Shown: one piece after another, positions 8,939 through 17,134 of the stretch
Numbering within the stretch: position 1 is the stretch's first letter
Layout: each line of letters begins with the position of its first letter
Source: Candidatus Nitricoxidireducens bremensis
GTDB taxonomy: Bacteria > Pseudomonadota > Gammaproteobacteria > Burkholderiales > Rhodocyclaceae
Reading direction: 5' to 3'
DNA: 64,000 nt
Assembly: GCA_030247725.1 (NCBI GenBank)
Contig: JAOTRT010000003.1
Coordinates: 124,001-188,000 of the forward strand
Position numbers and translations under genes: made by a program
Notes under the pieces: generated by a model
What the model was told of the DNA's origin: nothing
Database searches by the model: none
The model's input: the letters and a program-made list of their open reading frames with translations, nothing else

Positions 8939-9088
8939 ATGTCCTTCCTGAAAGAGCTCTGGGCGTTCATGCGCGCACGCAAGAAGTACTGGCTCGTCCC
9001 GATCCTCATCGTCATGGCCCTGCTAGGTGCCTTGATAGTGCTGGCGCAGGGTTCCGCCGTCGCCCCGTTCATCTATACCCTGTTCTGA
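8939..9088 (+). CDS. DUF5989-family small membrane protein (49 residues)
   Basis: A 49-residue single-pass membrane protein. It starts MSFLKELWAFMRARKKYW, a short basic amphipathic segment. One strongly hydrophobic helix follows (LVPILIVMALLGALIVLAQG) and then a short tail ending SAVAPFIYTLF. Size and layout match DUF5989, a family I know from next to carbamoyltransferases and SxtJ-like proteins (SxtK position in saxitoxin clusters). It lies 9 bases after the SxtJ-like gene and 12 bases before the carbamoyltransferase. Translation was checked codon by codon from ATG to TGA. Function is not known; it may recruit the carbamoyltransferase to the membrane, but that is a guess. Confidence 0.8.
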   Translation: MSFLKELWAFMRARKKYWLVPILIVMALLGALIVLAQGSAVAPFIYTLF

Positions 9089-9100
9089 CAACCAGTCCCC

Positions 9101-10933
9101 ATGATCATCCTGGGAATCTCCGGCCTTTACCACGATAGCGCCGCAGCCCTAGTGCGCGACGGTGAAATTGTTGCCGCTGCTCAGGAGGAGCGCTTCTCGC
9201 GCCGCAAGCACGATGCGCGGTTTCCGGCGAACGCAATCCGCTATTGCATCGAGGAAGCCGGCATCGACGCATCCAGCGTCGACCATGTGACCTTCTACGA
9301 CAAGCCCTTCCTGAAGTTCGAGCGTCTGCTGGAAACATACCTGGCGTTTGCGCCCCGAGGCTTCGCGTCGTTTCGCATGGCCATTCCGGTCTGGCTGCGG
9401 GAGAAGCTGTTCCTCAAGGACCTTCTTGCCAAGGAACTGAAGGCGTTCGCACCCGACATCGATTGGAGCACCAAGCTCCTGTTCGGCGAACATCATTTGA
9501 GCCATGCGGCCAGCGCCTTCTTTCCCTCGCCGTTCGAGGAGGCCGCCGTGCTCACTCTCGACGGCGTCGGCGAGTGGGCGACGAGCTCCCTCGCCGTTGG
9601 TCGGGGCAGACGACTGGAAATCCTTAAGGAAATTCATTTCCCCCATTCGCTCGGGCTTCTCTACTCGGCCTTCACCTATTACACGGGCTTCAAGGTCAAT
9701 TCGGGCGAGTACAAACTCATGGGGCTGGCCCCCTATGGGCAGCCGACGTATGCCGAAGCCATCCGCGAGCACCTGATCGACGTGAAGCCGGACGGGTCCT
9801 TCCGGTTGAACATGGACTATTTCGATTACTGCACCGGCCTCACCATGACCAACCGCCGCTTCGACGCACTGTTCGGCGGCCCGCCCCGCAAACCGGAAGA
9901 GAGTCTCACCCAGAAGCACATGGACCTGGCCGCCTCGGTGCAACAGGTCACCGAGGACGTCATGCTCAAGCTCTGCCGGTCGGCGGCGGCGGAAACCGGG
10001 ATGCGTAACCTCTGCCTGGCCGGCGGCGTAGCCCTGAACTGCGTGGCGAACGGAAAGCTGCTGAAGGACGGCGCCTTCGATCGGATATGGATACAACCGG
10101 CGGCGGGCGATGCCGGCGGCGCACTGGGTGCTGCCCTGTCCGCCTATTACGGCTTCGCCGGCCAGGAGCGCCCTGCGCCCAAGGGCGATGCCATGAAGGG
10201 AAGTTACCTCGGGCCCAGCTTTGCTCAGGCCGAGATTGAGCGGCGCCTGCGCGAGGCCGGTGCCGTCTTCGATGTGTTGGACGACCAATCCCTGATTGAT
10301 GCCTGTGCTTCCGACCTCGCGGAAGGCAAGGCCATCGGCTGGTTCCAGGGGCGCATGGAGTTCGGCCCCCGTGCCCTGGGGGGGCGTTCCATACTCGGCG
10401 ACCCGCGGTCGCCGACGATGCAGTCCGTGCTGAATCTCAAGGTCAAGTATCGCGAGTCCTTCCGGCCGTTCGCGCCGTCGGTACTAAGAGAGGATGTGGC
10501 GGAATGGTTTGACCTCGACTGCGATAGCCCCTACATGCTGCTCGTGGCCGGCGTGAAGGAAAGCCGGCGCCGCGTGATGACGGAGGAGGAAAACCGGCTC
10601 TTCGGCATAGACAAACTGAAGGTCCCCCGCTCCGATATCCCCGCCGTAACCCACGTGGACTACTCGGCCCGCATCCAGACGGTGCATGCGGAAACGAACC
10701 CCCGCTATCACGCCCTGATCTCTGGCTTCAAGACCTTGAGCGGCTGCCCGGTGGTCGTGAATACCAGCTTCAATGTCCGCGGCGAACCGATCGTCGGCAC
10801 CCCCGAGGACGCGTTCCGCTGTTTCATGGGCACCGAGATCGAAGTGCTCGCCGTGGGAAATTGCTACCTGCGCAAGGAGCAGCAGAACTCCGCCCTGAAG
10901 CTCGATTACAAGCGCGCCTTCGAGTTGGACTGA
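9101..10933 (+). CDS. NodU/CmcH/SxtI-family O-carbamoyltransferase
   Basis: A 610-residue carbamoyltransferase. Enzymes of this family use carbamoyl phosphate and ATP to make carbamoyl-adenylate, then transfer the carbamoyl group to a hydroxyl of a sugar or secondary metabolite. The N-terminal Kae1-like domain starts ILGISGLYHDSAAALV and contains the metal-binding HHLSHAASAFF at residues 131-141, then LTLDGVGEW. The C-terminal YrdC-like portion carries GRMEFGPRALGGRSIL and VNTSFNVRGEPIV. It follows the SxtJ-like and DUF5989 genes and converges on the long glycan operon, ending 30 bases from its last gene. The acceptor is unknown; a surface sugar is likely from context. Confidence 0.92.
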   Translation: MIILGISGLYHDSAAALVRDGEIVAAAQEERFSRRKHDARFPANAIRYCIEEAGIDASSVDHVTFYDKPFLKFERLLETYLAFAPRGFASFRMAIPVWLREKLFLKDLLAKELKAFAPDIDWSTKLLFGEHHLSHAASAFFPSPFEEAAVLTLDGVGEWATSSLAVGRGRRLEILKEIHFPHSLGLLYSAFTYYTGFKVNSGEYKLMGLAPYGQPTYAEAIREHLIDVKPDGSFRLNMDYFDYCTGLTMTNRRFDALFGGPPRKPEESLTQKHMDLAASVQQVTEDVMLKLCRSAAAETGMRNLCLAGGVALNCVANGKLLKDGAFDRIWIQPAAGDAGGALGAALSAYYGFAGQERPAPKGDAMKGSYLGPSFAQAEIERRLREAGAVFDVLDDQSLIDACASDLAEGKAIGWFQGRMEFGPRALGGRSILGDPRSPTMQSVLNLKVKYRESFRPFAPSVLREDVAEWFDLDCDSPYMLLVAGVKESRRRVMTEEENRLFGIDKLKVPRSDIPAVTHVDYSARIQTVHAETNPRYHALISGFKTLSGCPVVVNTSFNVRGEPIVGTPEDAFRCFMGTEIEVLAVGNCYLRKEQQNSALKLDYKRAFELD

Positions 10934-10963
10934 GGGCGCAGGTGTCAGCGCCGGAACTCGTGC

Positions 10964-12106
10964 TTATCGCGAAGATTCCACGGTTTCGGCGATGAAGGCC
11001 TTTAGGCGCCGGGCCCGCTGCTGCCAGGTGTAGGCCGCGCTCATCTCCCGCAGCCGTTGCCCCATATCCTTAGCCTGCCCACAGTTCTGACCCATGGAGC
11101 GCAGCGCATCGGCGAGGCTCCGCACATTTCCCGGCTCGAACCAGGCGGCATCCCCCGAATCCAGAATCTCGCGCATCGGCGGCAAGTCGGCACAAACGAT
11201 GGCGCACCCGGCCGCCATGTACTCGAATAACTTGATCGGCGAGGTGAACGTGCTGTCCGGGTCCGGGCGGTTCGGCAACACTGCGATGCAGGAAACCGCC
11301 AGCCGTTCCATGACCTCCGGGCTGGGGCAGCGCGGCAGGAATTCGAGTTCCGCCCCCTGCTGCGGCAACTGCCTGCGCAGGCGCTCGATCTGGGCGGATT
11401 CGCCCCCGACCAGGGTAATGCGGAATCCCGGAAGGTCGGCTGCTGCTGCCACCAGGTCGTCCACACCTTTCCAGCCGAAAAAGGATCCTGCGTAGATGAC
11501 ATGGCGCCGGCACTCGTCCCAAGGCTTTTCCGGCAGCTTGGCGAGGGGGGTCACCCCATTTGGCAGCACAAGCAGGCGCGACGGTGCACCGTAGAGAGCG
11601 GCCAATCGGTTGGCCGTCGCCTGGCTGTTGCAGACGACTGCTGCGGCACCCGCCATCACTGCGCTTTCCATTACCGCAGTATGTTCCCTACGGGCCGGCT
11701 TCACGGTGTCGGCAAAGACCTCGTGGGCCTCGTAGATCATCGGCGGCAGGTTATGCGCCCCCAGCAGCAGAGATGCCAGCTTCAGATGGCGCACGTAAAG
11801 AGCATCAGGATGCCGCCTGCCGATCTCGCCGCGCAACCGGTGAGCGAAGAAGCGTACCGAGTGCCAGCGCGAAAAAGGCGGAATCCGATCAAGAGGCACC
11901 GGCCAACCGCGAGATAAGGGGACAAAGGCCAGGCCCGCGGGTGGCTGCATGCCGATGGGATCGAGGGGCGAACATCCGGATACCGGAGCGTAGGCCAGAT
12001 CCACCATAACCCCGGCGGCGGCAAGGCTGGCGGCGGCGTGAGCCACTTGCACGCCGCGTGCACGTGGCAATGGCAAAGGCTCGGGAAAGGCAAAGAGAAG
12101 TTTCAT
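10964..12106 (-). CDS. Glycosyltransferase family 4
   Basis: A 380-residue GT-B glycosyltransferase, last gene of the long glycan operon. The N-terminal domain begins MKLLFAFPEPLPLPRARGVQ, with a glycine-poor acceptor loop. The donor-binding half shows VIYAGSFFGWKGVDDLV, the acidic FTSPIKLFEYMAAGCAIV (the E-x7-E-like region) and a helical tail ending WQQRARRLKAF. Start at ATG 12106, whose A is the last base of the preceding TGA (TGATG); a GTG three bases earlier is an alternative. Sugar donor and linkage cannot be read from the sequence. Cytoplasmic or membrane-associated. Confidence 0.87.
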   Translation of the reverse strand: MKLLFAFPEPLPLPRARGVQVAHAAASLAAAGVMVDLAYAPVSGCSPLDPIGMQPPAGLAFVPLSRGWPVPLDRIPPFSRWHSVRFFAHRLRGEIGRRHPDALYVRHLKLASLLLGAHNLPPMIYEAHEVFADTVKPARREHTAVMESAVMAGAAAVVCNSQATANRLAALYGAPSRLLVLPNGVTPLAKLPEKPWDECRRHVIYAGSFFGWKGVDDLVAAAADLPGFRITLVGGESAQIERLRRQLPQQGAELEFLPRCPSPEVMERLAVSCIAVLPNRPDPDSTFTSPIKLFEYMAAGCAIVCADLPPMREILDSGDAAWFEPGNVRSLADALRSMGQNCGQAKDMGQRLREMSAAYTWQQRARRLKAFIAETVESSR

Positions 12107-14121
12107 CACCGCGACACCGGCTGGCTGAAAAGTGCATCGAACATCCTGATCCTCTCCGCCACGTAGAACGGCCGCAGATGCCCCGCATCCTTGCTGACAG
12201 GGCGACCGTCGGGTGCCAGATTCGGGCAGACGTCGGCGTCGCAGACGTCCGGCAGCGGATCGAGGAGCTTCGCCCCCGACTCGGCAGCGACCCTATTCAG
12301 CAGGCGGATCGCCTCCTGCTGCTGGGCAACGAAATCGGCGACCCGCAGGGGCTCGACGTAGCGTGGGATACCCGTGAAGCGAGCCTGTAGATCGACCATC
12401 CGTTGGGGGTCCATCGGCGGGCCTTTAGGCACCGGCAGCACGAGATAGACCTCCTTGCCGGCGGCCACCAGGCCCTTGAGGCGGGCGGCGAAATCCCGGT
12501 AAATGGTATCGGCCAGCCGCCGCGGGATCGGGCTGCTGCCGGCGTAGGTGTATTTCGTCTGATCGAAGTAATCCCAGGTCGCGCCGATGACGACCTTGCG
12601 GATGGACGTCTCGGCGGCGTACGCGAAGGCATCCTTCATCTGTCCGGCGCAGCCGCCGTCGGTCTGTTCGATCTCCGGGATCGGGCTGCAGCCGCCGGCG
12701 GTGACGAAGACCACGGTCGCGGCGCGGCCGGAGTCCTCGTGGAGCTTGCGCACACGCGGATAGAACTGCTCGACATTGCTGTCGCCGAGGAACAGCAGGG
12801 TGTCGTCGCTGCGGCCAGGCAGGGGGCGCAGGTGGAAGCTGTACTGCGGATGCCGGTCCTTGGCGCTGACCCGTGGGTAGTCCCAGTCGTCCTTGGCATC
12901 GCTGATGGCGTCCAGGGTCTTGAGCCGTCCGCCGAGGCTGCCCTGCTGGATCAGCAGACCCGCGATGCCGAGGATCGCCACCGCTGCCGTCAGCACGGCC
13001 ACGATGGCCGCCGGGCTCCGCGGCGCGTCGTGGCCGGCCACCGCCGGACGCGGCGCACGTATGGGCTTTTCGACGAAGCGATAGGTGAGAAAGGCCAGCA
13101 GGACGCTGAGGGCGACGAGGGCGATGCGCACGCCGGCGGACGGCGTCTCGCCGATGACGATGCGGGCGAAGGACAGCAGGGGCCAGTGCCAGAGGTAGAG
13201 GGGATAGCTGATGAGGCCGACGAAGACGAAAACGGGGTGGGCGAGGAGCCTGCGATTGACGGCGGCGTGGGGGCCGGCGGAAATCAGGAGGAAGGCGCCG
13301 AGGACGGGGAGCAGGGCCCACCAGCCGGGGAAGGCACGGCTGCGGTCGAGGAGAAAAACGCCTGCCGCGACGAGGCCGATGCCGAGGAAGGATTTCGTGT
13401 CCTGCAAGGCACTCTGGCGGTCGGCTTCCGGAAGGAGGCGCCGCAGGGCGGCATCGAAGGCCTCGTGGCGGTGCAGGGCGATCCAGGCCAGGGCGCCCCC
13501 GGCCAGCAGTTCCCAGAAGCGCGTCAGCGGGTGATAGAAGGTCTGCACCGCGTGGCGCCCGCCGGCGCGGCCGGCATTGAGGGCGAAGGAGACGGCGAGG
13601 ACAAGGAGGATCACCGTCAGCGGATTGCGGCGGTAGCGGTAGGCGAGGAACAGGGCCAGGGGCCAGATCAGGTAGAACTGCTCCTCGATGGCCAGGGACC
13701 ACAGGTGCAGCAGCGGCTTCAGCTCCACCGCCGTGTCGAAATAGCCCGACTCGCGCATCAGCACGAAGTTCGACAGGAAGGCGGCGCCGGCGGCGGTGTG
13801 GCCGCCGAGCTGGCGCAGCTCGTCCTTCAGCAGCAGGCTCCAGCCCAGGGCCAGGGAAGCGGCGAGCACCAGGGCCAGGGCGGGGAAGATGCGCTTGATG
13901 CGACGGGCGTAGAAGTCCGCGAAGCTGAAGTCGCCGGCGTCGAGGCTCCTGAGGATGATGGTGGAGATGAGGAAGCCGGAGATGACGAAGAAGACATCGA
14001 CGCCGACGAAGCCGCCGTGGACCCATTCGGGGAAGGCATGGAAGGCGACGACGGAGAGGACGGCGACGGCGCGCAGGCCGTCGATGTCGGGCCGGTAGTC
14101 GGGGAGCAGGTTCGAGGTCAT
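12106..14121 (-). CDS. OafA-type integral-membrane acyltransferase with C-terminal SGNH domain
   Basis: A 671-residue two-domain protein that probably O-acylates a surface polysaccharide. Residues 1 to about 360 form the ten-helix acyltransferase-3 domain: DIDGLRAVAVLSVVAFHAF with the essential His, GGFVGVDVFFVISGFLI, and SLAIEEQFYLIWPLAL. A further helix precedes a periplasmic SGNH domain with LLFLGDSNVEQFYPRV and the terminal DAGHLRPFYVAERI (Asp-x-x-His). This arrangement is known from O-antigen acetylases such as OafA/OafB. I use ATG 14121 (MTSNLLPDYRPDIDGL); upstream frame to 14259 is not protein-like. Acyl donor and target are not visible. Confidence 0.92.
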   Translation of the reverse strand: MTSNLLPDYRPDIDGLRAVAVLSVVAFHAFPEWVHGGFVGVDVFFVISGFLISTIILRSLDAGDFSFADFYARRIKRIFPALALVLAASLALGWSLLLKDELRQLGGHTAAGAAFLSNFVLMRESGYFDTAVELKPLLHLWSLAIEEQFYLIWPLALFLAYRYRRNPLTVILLVLAVSFALNAGRAGGRHAVQTFYHPLTRFWELLAGGALAWIALHRHEAFDAALRRLLPEADRQSALQDTKSFLGIGLVAAGVFLLDRSRAFPGWWALLPVLGAFLLISAGPHAAVNRRLLAHPVFVFVGLISYPLYLWHWPLLSFARIVIGETPSAGVRIALVALSVLLAFLTYRFVEKPIRAPRPAVAGHDAPRSPAAIVAVLTAAVAILGIAGLLIQQGSLGGRLKTLDAISDAKDDWDYPRVSAKDRHPQYSFHLRPLPGRSDDTLLFLGDSNVEQFYPRVRKLHEDSGRAATVVFVTAGGCSPIPEIEQTDGGCAGQMKDAFAYAAETSIRKVVIGATWDYFDQTKYTYAGSSPIPRRLADTIYRDFAARLKGLVAAGKEVYLVLPVPKGPPMDPQRMVDLQARFTGIPRYVEPLRVADFVAQQQEAIRLLNRVAAESGAKLLDPLPDVCDADVCPNLAPDGRPVSKDAGHLRPFYVAERIRMFDALFSQPVSR

Positions 14122-14158
14122 GCGCGGCGCGTACATGGCCCCGGCGGGGCGGCTGTCC

Positions 14159-15892
14159 TCAGTGTTCCAGCCAGTAGGAGCCGACCGCCAGGCAATCGAC
14201 GCGCTTCTCGACGAAGGCGCGGATGGCCTCGGCCGGCGCGCAGACGATGGGCTCCTCATGCACGTTGAAGCTGGTGTTGAGCACCAGCGGGATGCCGGAG
14301 AGGGCGTGGTAGGCGGAGATCAGCTTGTGGTAGAGCGGATTGCGGTCGGCGCGCACGAGCTGGGGGCGCGCGGTGCCGTCCACATGCACCACTGCCGGGA
14401 TGCGCGGGCGCCACTCGGGCACCACATCGAAGGTGACGGTCATGAACTCCGCCGTGTGGCGCGCCTTGTTCACCCCGACGAAGAGCGCGTCGGCATGCTC
14501 GGCCAGCACGCTGGGGGCGAAGGGCATGAACTCGGAGCGGTCGAGGCGCTCGTTGAGCCAGTCGTTGATGGCGGACTCGGTCGGCCGCGCCAGCATGGAG
14601 CGGTTGCCGAGGGCGCGCGGGCCGAACTCCATGCGGCCCTGGAACCAGCCGACGATGCGGCCGGCGTGGATGGCCTGGGCGGCGGTGTCCACAAGGGTCG
14701 CCTCGTCGAGCTTCCGTCCCTTGAGCCCGGCGGCGGCCAGGGCCGCCTCTACGGCGGCATCGTCATAGGCCGGGCCCAGATAGACGTCGACGAGGGGTTC
14801 GCTGTGCTTCAGGGCGTCCGGGTCCTGGGCCAGCATGTCGAGCAGGGCGGCGCCGACGCTGTTGCCGGTGTCGCTCATGCCCGGGAAGACGAAGATCTCC
14901 TCCACCTCGGGCAGCATGGCGATGCGCTGGTTGAGCTTCACGTTGGCGAAGACGCCGCCGTTCAGGGCCAGGCGCTTCAGGCCGGTTTCCCGCAGGTAGT
15001 TGCGCACGAGATCGAGGGCCACGTCCTCGAGGATCTGCTGAGCGGCGGCCGAAATGTTCTCGCGGCTGTGGCCTTCGATGGCGGTCTTGAGGTGGGCCAT
15101 GCGCCGCTTCTCGGCGTTCTCGCCGACGAAATCGGAGGCCAGGGTGCGGCCGTCGCCGGAGACGCGCAGGGCGGCGTGGAAGGTCTTGTAGAGCGGCAGC
15201 GGATCGCCCATGGCGGCCAGGCCGACGACCTTGCCTTCGTGGCGCATGGGGCGGAAGCCGAGCAGCTCGGTGATGTGGCCGTAGAACATGCCGGCGGAAG
15301 CACCGTCATGGTCGCTGGTGTGCTGGCGCTCGTAGCGGCCGTCGCGGAAGACGCCGGAGGTGTGGTGCACGCCCCAGTCGCCCTGGCCATCCATGGTGAC
15401 GACCGCGCATTCGCTGAAGCCGCTGAAGAAGGCGGCAGCGATGGCGTGGGTCTCGTGGTGATCGTAGAAGGCCGGGGTCGCCTTGGGGAAGCCCTCGCCC
15501 TGAAGGAAGGCGTCGCGACGGAAGTGTTTGGCGAAATCCTTGCCGCGCGCCTTCAGGCGTTCGAGGAAATTGCACAGCAGCATCTGGGGCCGCTCGGCGC
15601 CTTGGCCGGCGCGGCGGCGGCGCACCAGGCGGCGCTCCAGTTCCTTGGCCCAGGTCTCGCGGACGAAGTACTCGTCGGGGAAGAAGGTGTAGAGCAGGGC
15701 GAGGCGATCCACGTCGGCGCGGGCCTTGCCGGCCATGGCCAGCACGGCGTCCGTGGCGTGGTCCATGAGACGGCCGCCTTCGTTCTTCACGCGGGTCAGG
15801 CGCTCGTCGGAAATGGCGGCCACCAGCTTGCGGCCGTCGAAGAGGGCGGCCGAGGACTCGTGGCCGGTCTGCAAACCGAGGGTGAGGGTCAA
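14159..15892 (-). CDS. Second NodU-family carbamoyltransferase, TTG start
   Basis: A 577-residue carbamoyltransferase distinct from the one at 9101. The amino domain starts LTLGLQTGHESSAALFDGR and has the metal site YDHHETHAIAAAFF (about residue 145), followed by VTMDGQGDWGVHHTSG. The carboxyl part carries GRMEFGPRALGNRSML and LNTSFNVHEEPIV. The start is a TTG directly abutting the TGA of the preceding glycosyltransferase (TGATTG), with GGAG about nine bases upstream. Unlike the other copy it has no SxtJ or DUF5989 partner and is embedded in the glycan operon between a glycosyltransferase and the acyltransferase. Probably O-carbamoylates a sugar; the acceptor is unknown. Confidence 0.91.
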   Translation of the reverse strand: MTLTLGLQTGHESSAALFDGRKLVAAISDERLTRVKNEGGRLMDHATDAVLAMAGKARADVDRLALLYTFFPDEYFVRETWAKELERRLVRRRRAGQGAERPQMLLCNFLERLKARGKDFAKHFRRDAFLQGEGFPKATPAFYDHHETHAIAAAFFSGFSECAVVTMDGQGDWGVHHTSGVFRDGRYERQHTSDHDGASAGMFYGHITELLGFRPMRHEGKVVGLAAMGDPLPLYKTFHAALRVSGDGRTLASDFVGENAEKRRMAHLKTAIEGHSRENISAAAQQILEDVALDLVRNYLRETGLKRLALNGGVFANVKLNQRIAMLPEVEEIFVFPGMSDTGNSVGAALLDMLAQDPDALKHSEPLVDVYLGPAYDDAAVEAALAAAGLKGRKLDEATLVDTAAQAIHAGRIVGWFQGRMEFGPRALGNRSMLARPTESAINDWLNERLDRSEFMPFAPSVLAEHADALFVGVNKARHTAEFMTVTFDVVPEWRPRIPAVVHVDGTARPQLVRADRNPLYHKLISAYHALSGIPLVLNTSFNVHEEPIVCAPAEAIRAFVEKRVDCLAVGSYWLEH

Positions 15893-17134
15893 TCAGGGCT
15901 CCGTGCGGGGTCCGCGTGCATGTTCGAACAGGGCGACGAGTTGGGCAGCGACGCGGTCGAGGGTGAACTCGGCGATCATCTCGCGGCCGGCCGCGCTCCA
16001 GGCGGCCAGTCGGGCCGGGTCTTTCAGGGCAAAAATTATAGCATCGGCCAGGGGGGCGGCCCGGCCGGCGGGGACCACGGCACCGGCGCCGTAGCGCTCC
16101 ATCCAGGCCGCGATGCCGGCGCCATCGGTACCCACCGTCGGCGTGCCGACCGCCGCCGCCTCCACGGTGACCATGTTGAGGCTCTCGCACAGGCTCGGGT
16201 TCACATGCAGATCGGCGGCGGCCAGGTGTTCGAACACCCGCGTGCCGGCCAGGGCGTTGGTCGCGACGATGCCGGCTTCGGCATTGGCCGCCCGCAGGCG
16301 CGGCCGGACGGCCTCCTCGATCCAGGGCGTCGCCGGACCGCAGAACAGCCAGCGGACGCCGGGGACGGCGGCCTGCACCGCCGGCCAGGCCTCGGCCAGG
16401 ATGTGCAGGCCCTTGCCCTTCTGGTTGCCGGAAAGCGTCACGATCAGCGGCGCGTCCTGGGGAATGCCCAGCTCGGCGCGGATCGCGGCGCGCACCTGGG
16501 CTCGCCCGGTGTGGAGCCGATCCAGCACGTCGCGGGGCGCCACCAGATGGCTGGGAATCAGGCGGATGCGGGCGGCGTCGGCGCCTTCGGCCTTCAGCAG
16601 GCCCTCGATCAGGGGCGACACGGGACGCAGCCTGTCGGCGCCGCCGATGGTGTCGCGGATCAGGCGCGTCACGGCCGGCGTGCGGCGCCGGCCCACGTCG
16701 GCCTCGGGGCAGTCGAGGATGTCGCCGCCGATGTAGCTGACGACGAGGGGGACGGTGAGCTTGCCCCCGCGCCGCAGCCGCGCGGCGGGAATCGCGTAGG
16801 AGAAGCCGTCGCTGGTGACGATCACGTCGGGGCGGAAACGCTTCGCCGCCGCGGCGATGATCCAGGCCCGGTGGGCCAGGTTGCGGCCGTCGAAGGCCTT
16901 GCGATGGGCCCGGTCCCAGGGCCAGGTGAGCACCCGCTCCAGACCCTTGCGCGGGTTGTACCAGAAGGTGGCGATGCCGTCGCCGGGCTGCTCGAAATGG
17001 TGGGCGAAATGGCGCGCCCCGGGCAGCTTGCGGTCCTCCTCCAGCACGCAGACCTCGTGGCCCAGGTCCCGCAACCGCAGCAGCACCGGGTATTCGCCGG
17101 TCCAGGAACGTGGATGCAGGTAGAGAATTTTCAT
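15893..17134 (-). CDS. Glycosyltransferase family 4
   Basis: A 413-residue GT-B enzyme starting MKILYLHPRSWTGEYPVLLR. The acceptor-side domain runs to about residue 190 and includes DVIVTSDGFSYAIPAARL. The donor-side domain has LIVTLSGNQKGKGLHILAEA, the helix VFEHLAAADLHVNPSLCES and the E-containing VTVEAAAVGTPTV. The start overlaps the stop of the next upstream glycosyltransferase gene as ATGA, and a longer open frame through 18160 is that neighbour read out of frame. Donor sugar unknown. Confidence 0.88.
   Translation of the reverse strand: MKILYLHPRSWTGEYPVLLRLRDLGHEVCVLEEDRKLPGARHFAHHFEQPGDGIATFWYNPRKGLERVLTWPWDRAHRKAFDGRNLAHRAWIIAAAAKRFRPDVIVTSDGFSYAIPAARLRRGGKLTVPLVVSYIGGDILDCPEADVGRRRTPAVTRLIRDTIGGADRLRPVSPLIEGLLKAEGADAARIRLIPSHLVAPRDVLDRLHTGRAQVRAAIRAELGIPQDAPLIVTLSGNQKGKGLHILAEAWPAVQAAVPGVRWLFCGPATPWIEEAVRPRLRAANAEAGIVATNALAGTRVFEHLAAADLHVNPSLCESLNMVTVEAAAVGTPTVGTDGAGIAAWMERYGAGAVVPAGRAAPLADAIIFALKDPARLAAWSAAGREMIAEFTLDRVAAQLVALFEHARGPRTEP

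Noticed and set aside
10935..10952. GGCGC...GCGCC repeat between the carbamoyltransferase and the last glycosyltransferase gene
   Set aside because: Five-base arms with an eight-base loop are expected by chance in this GC-rich sequence.
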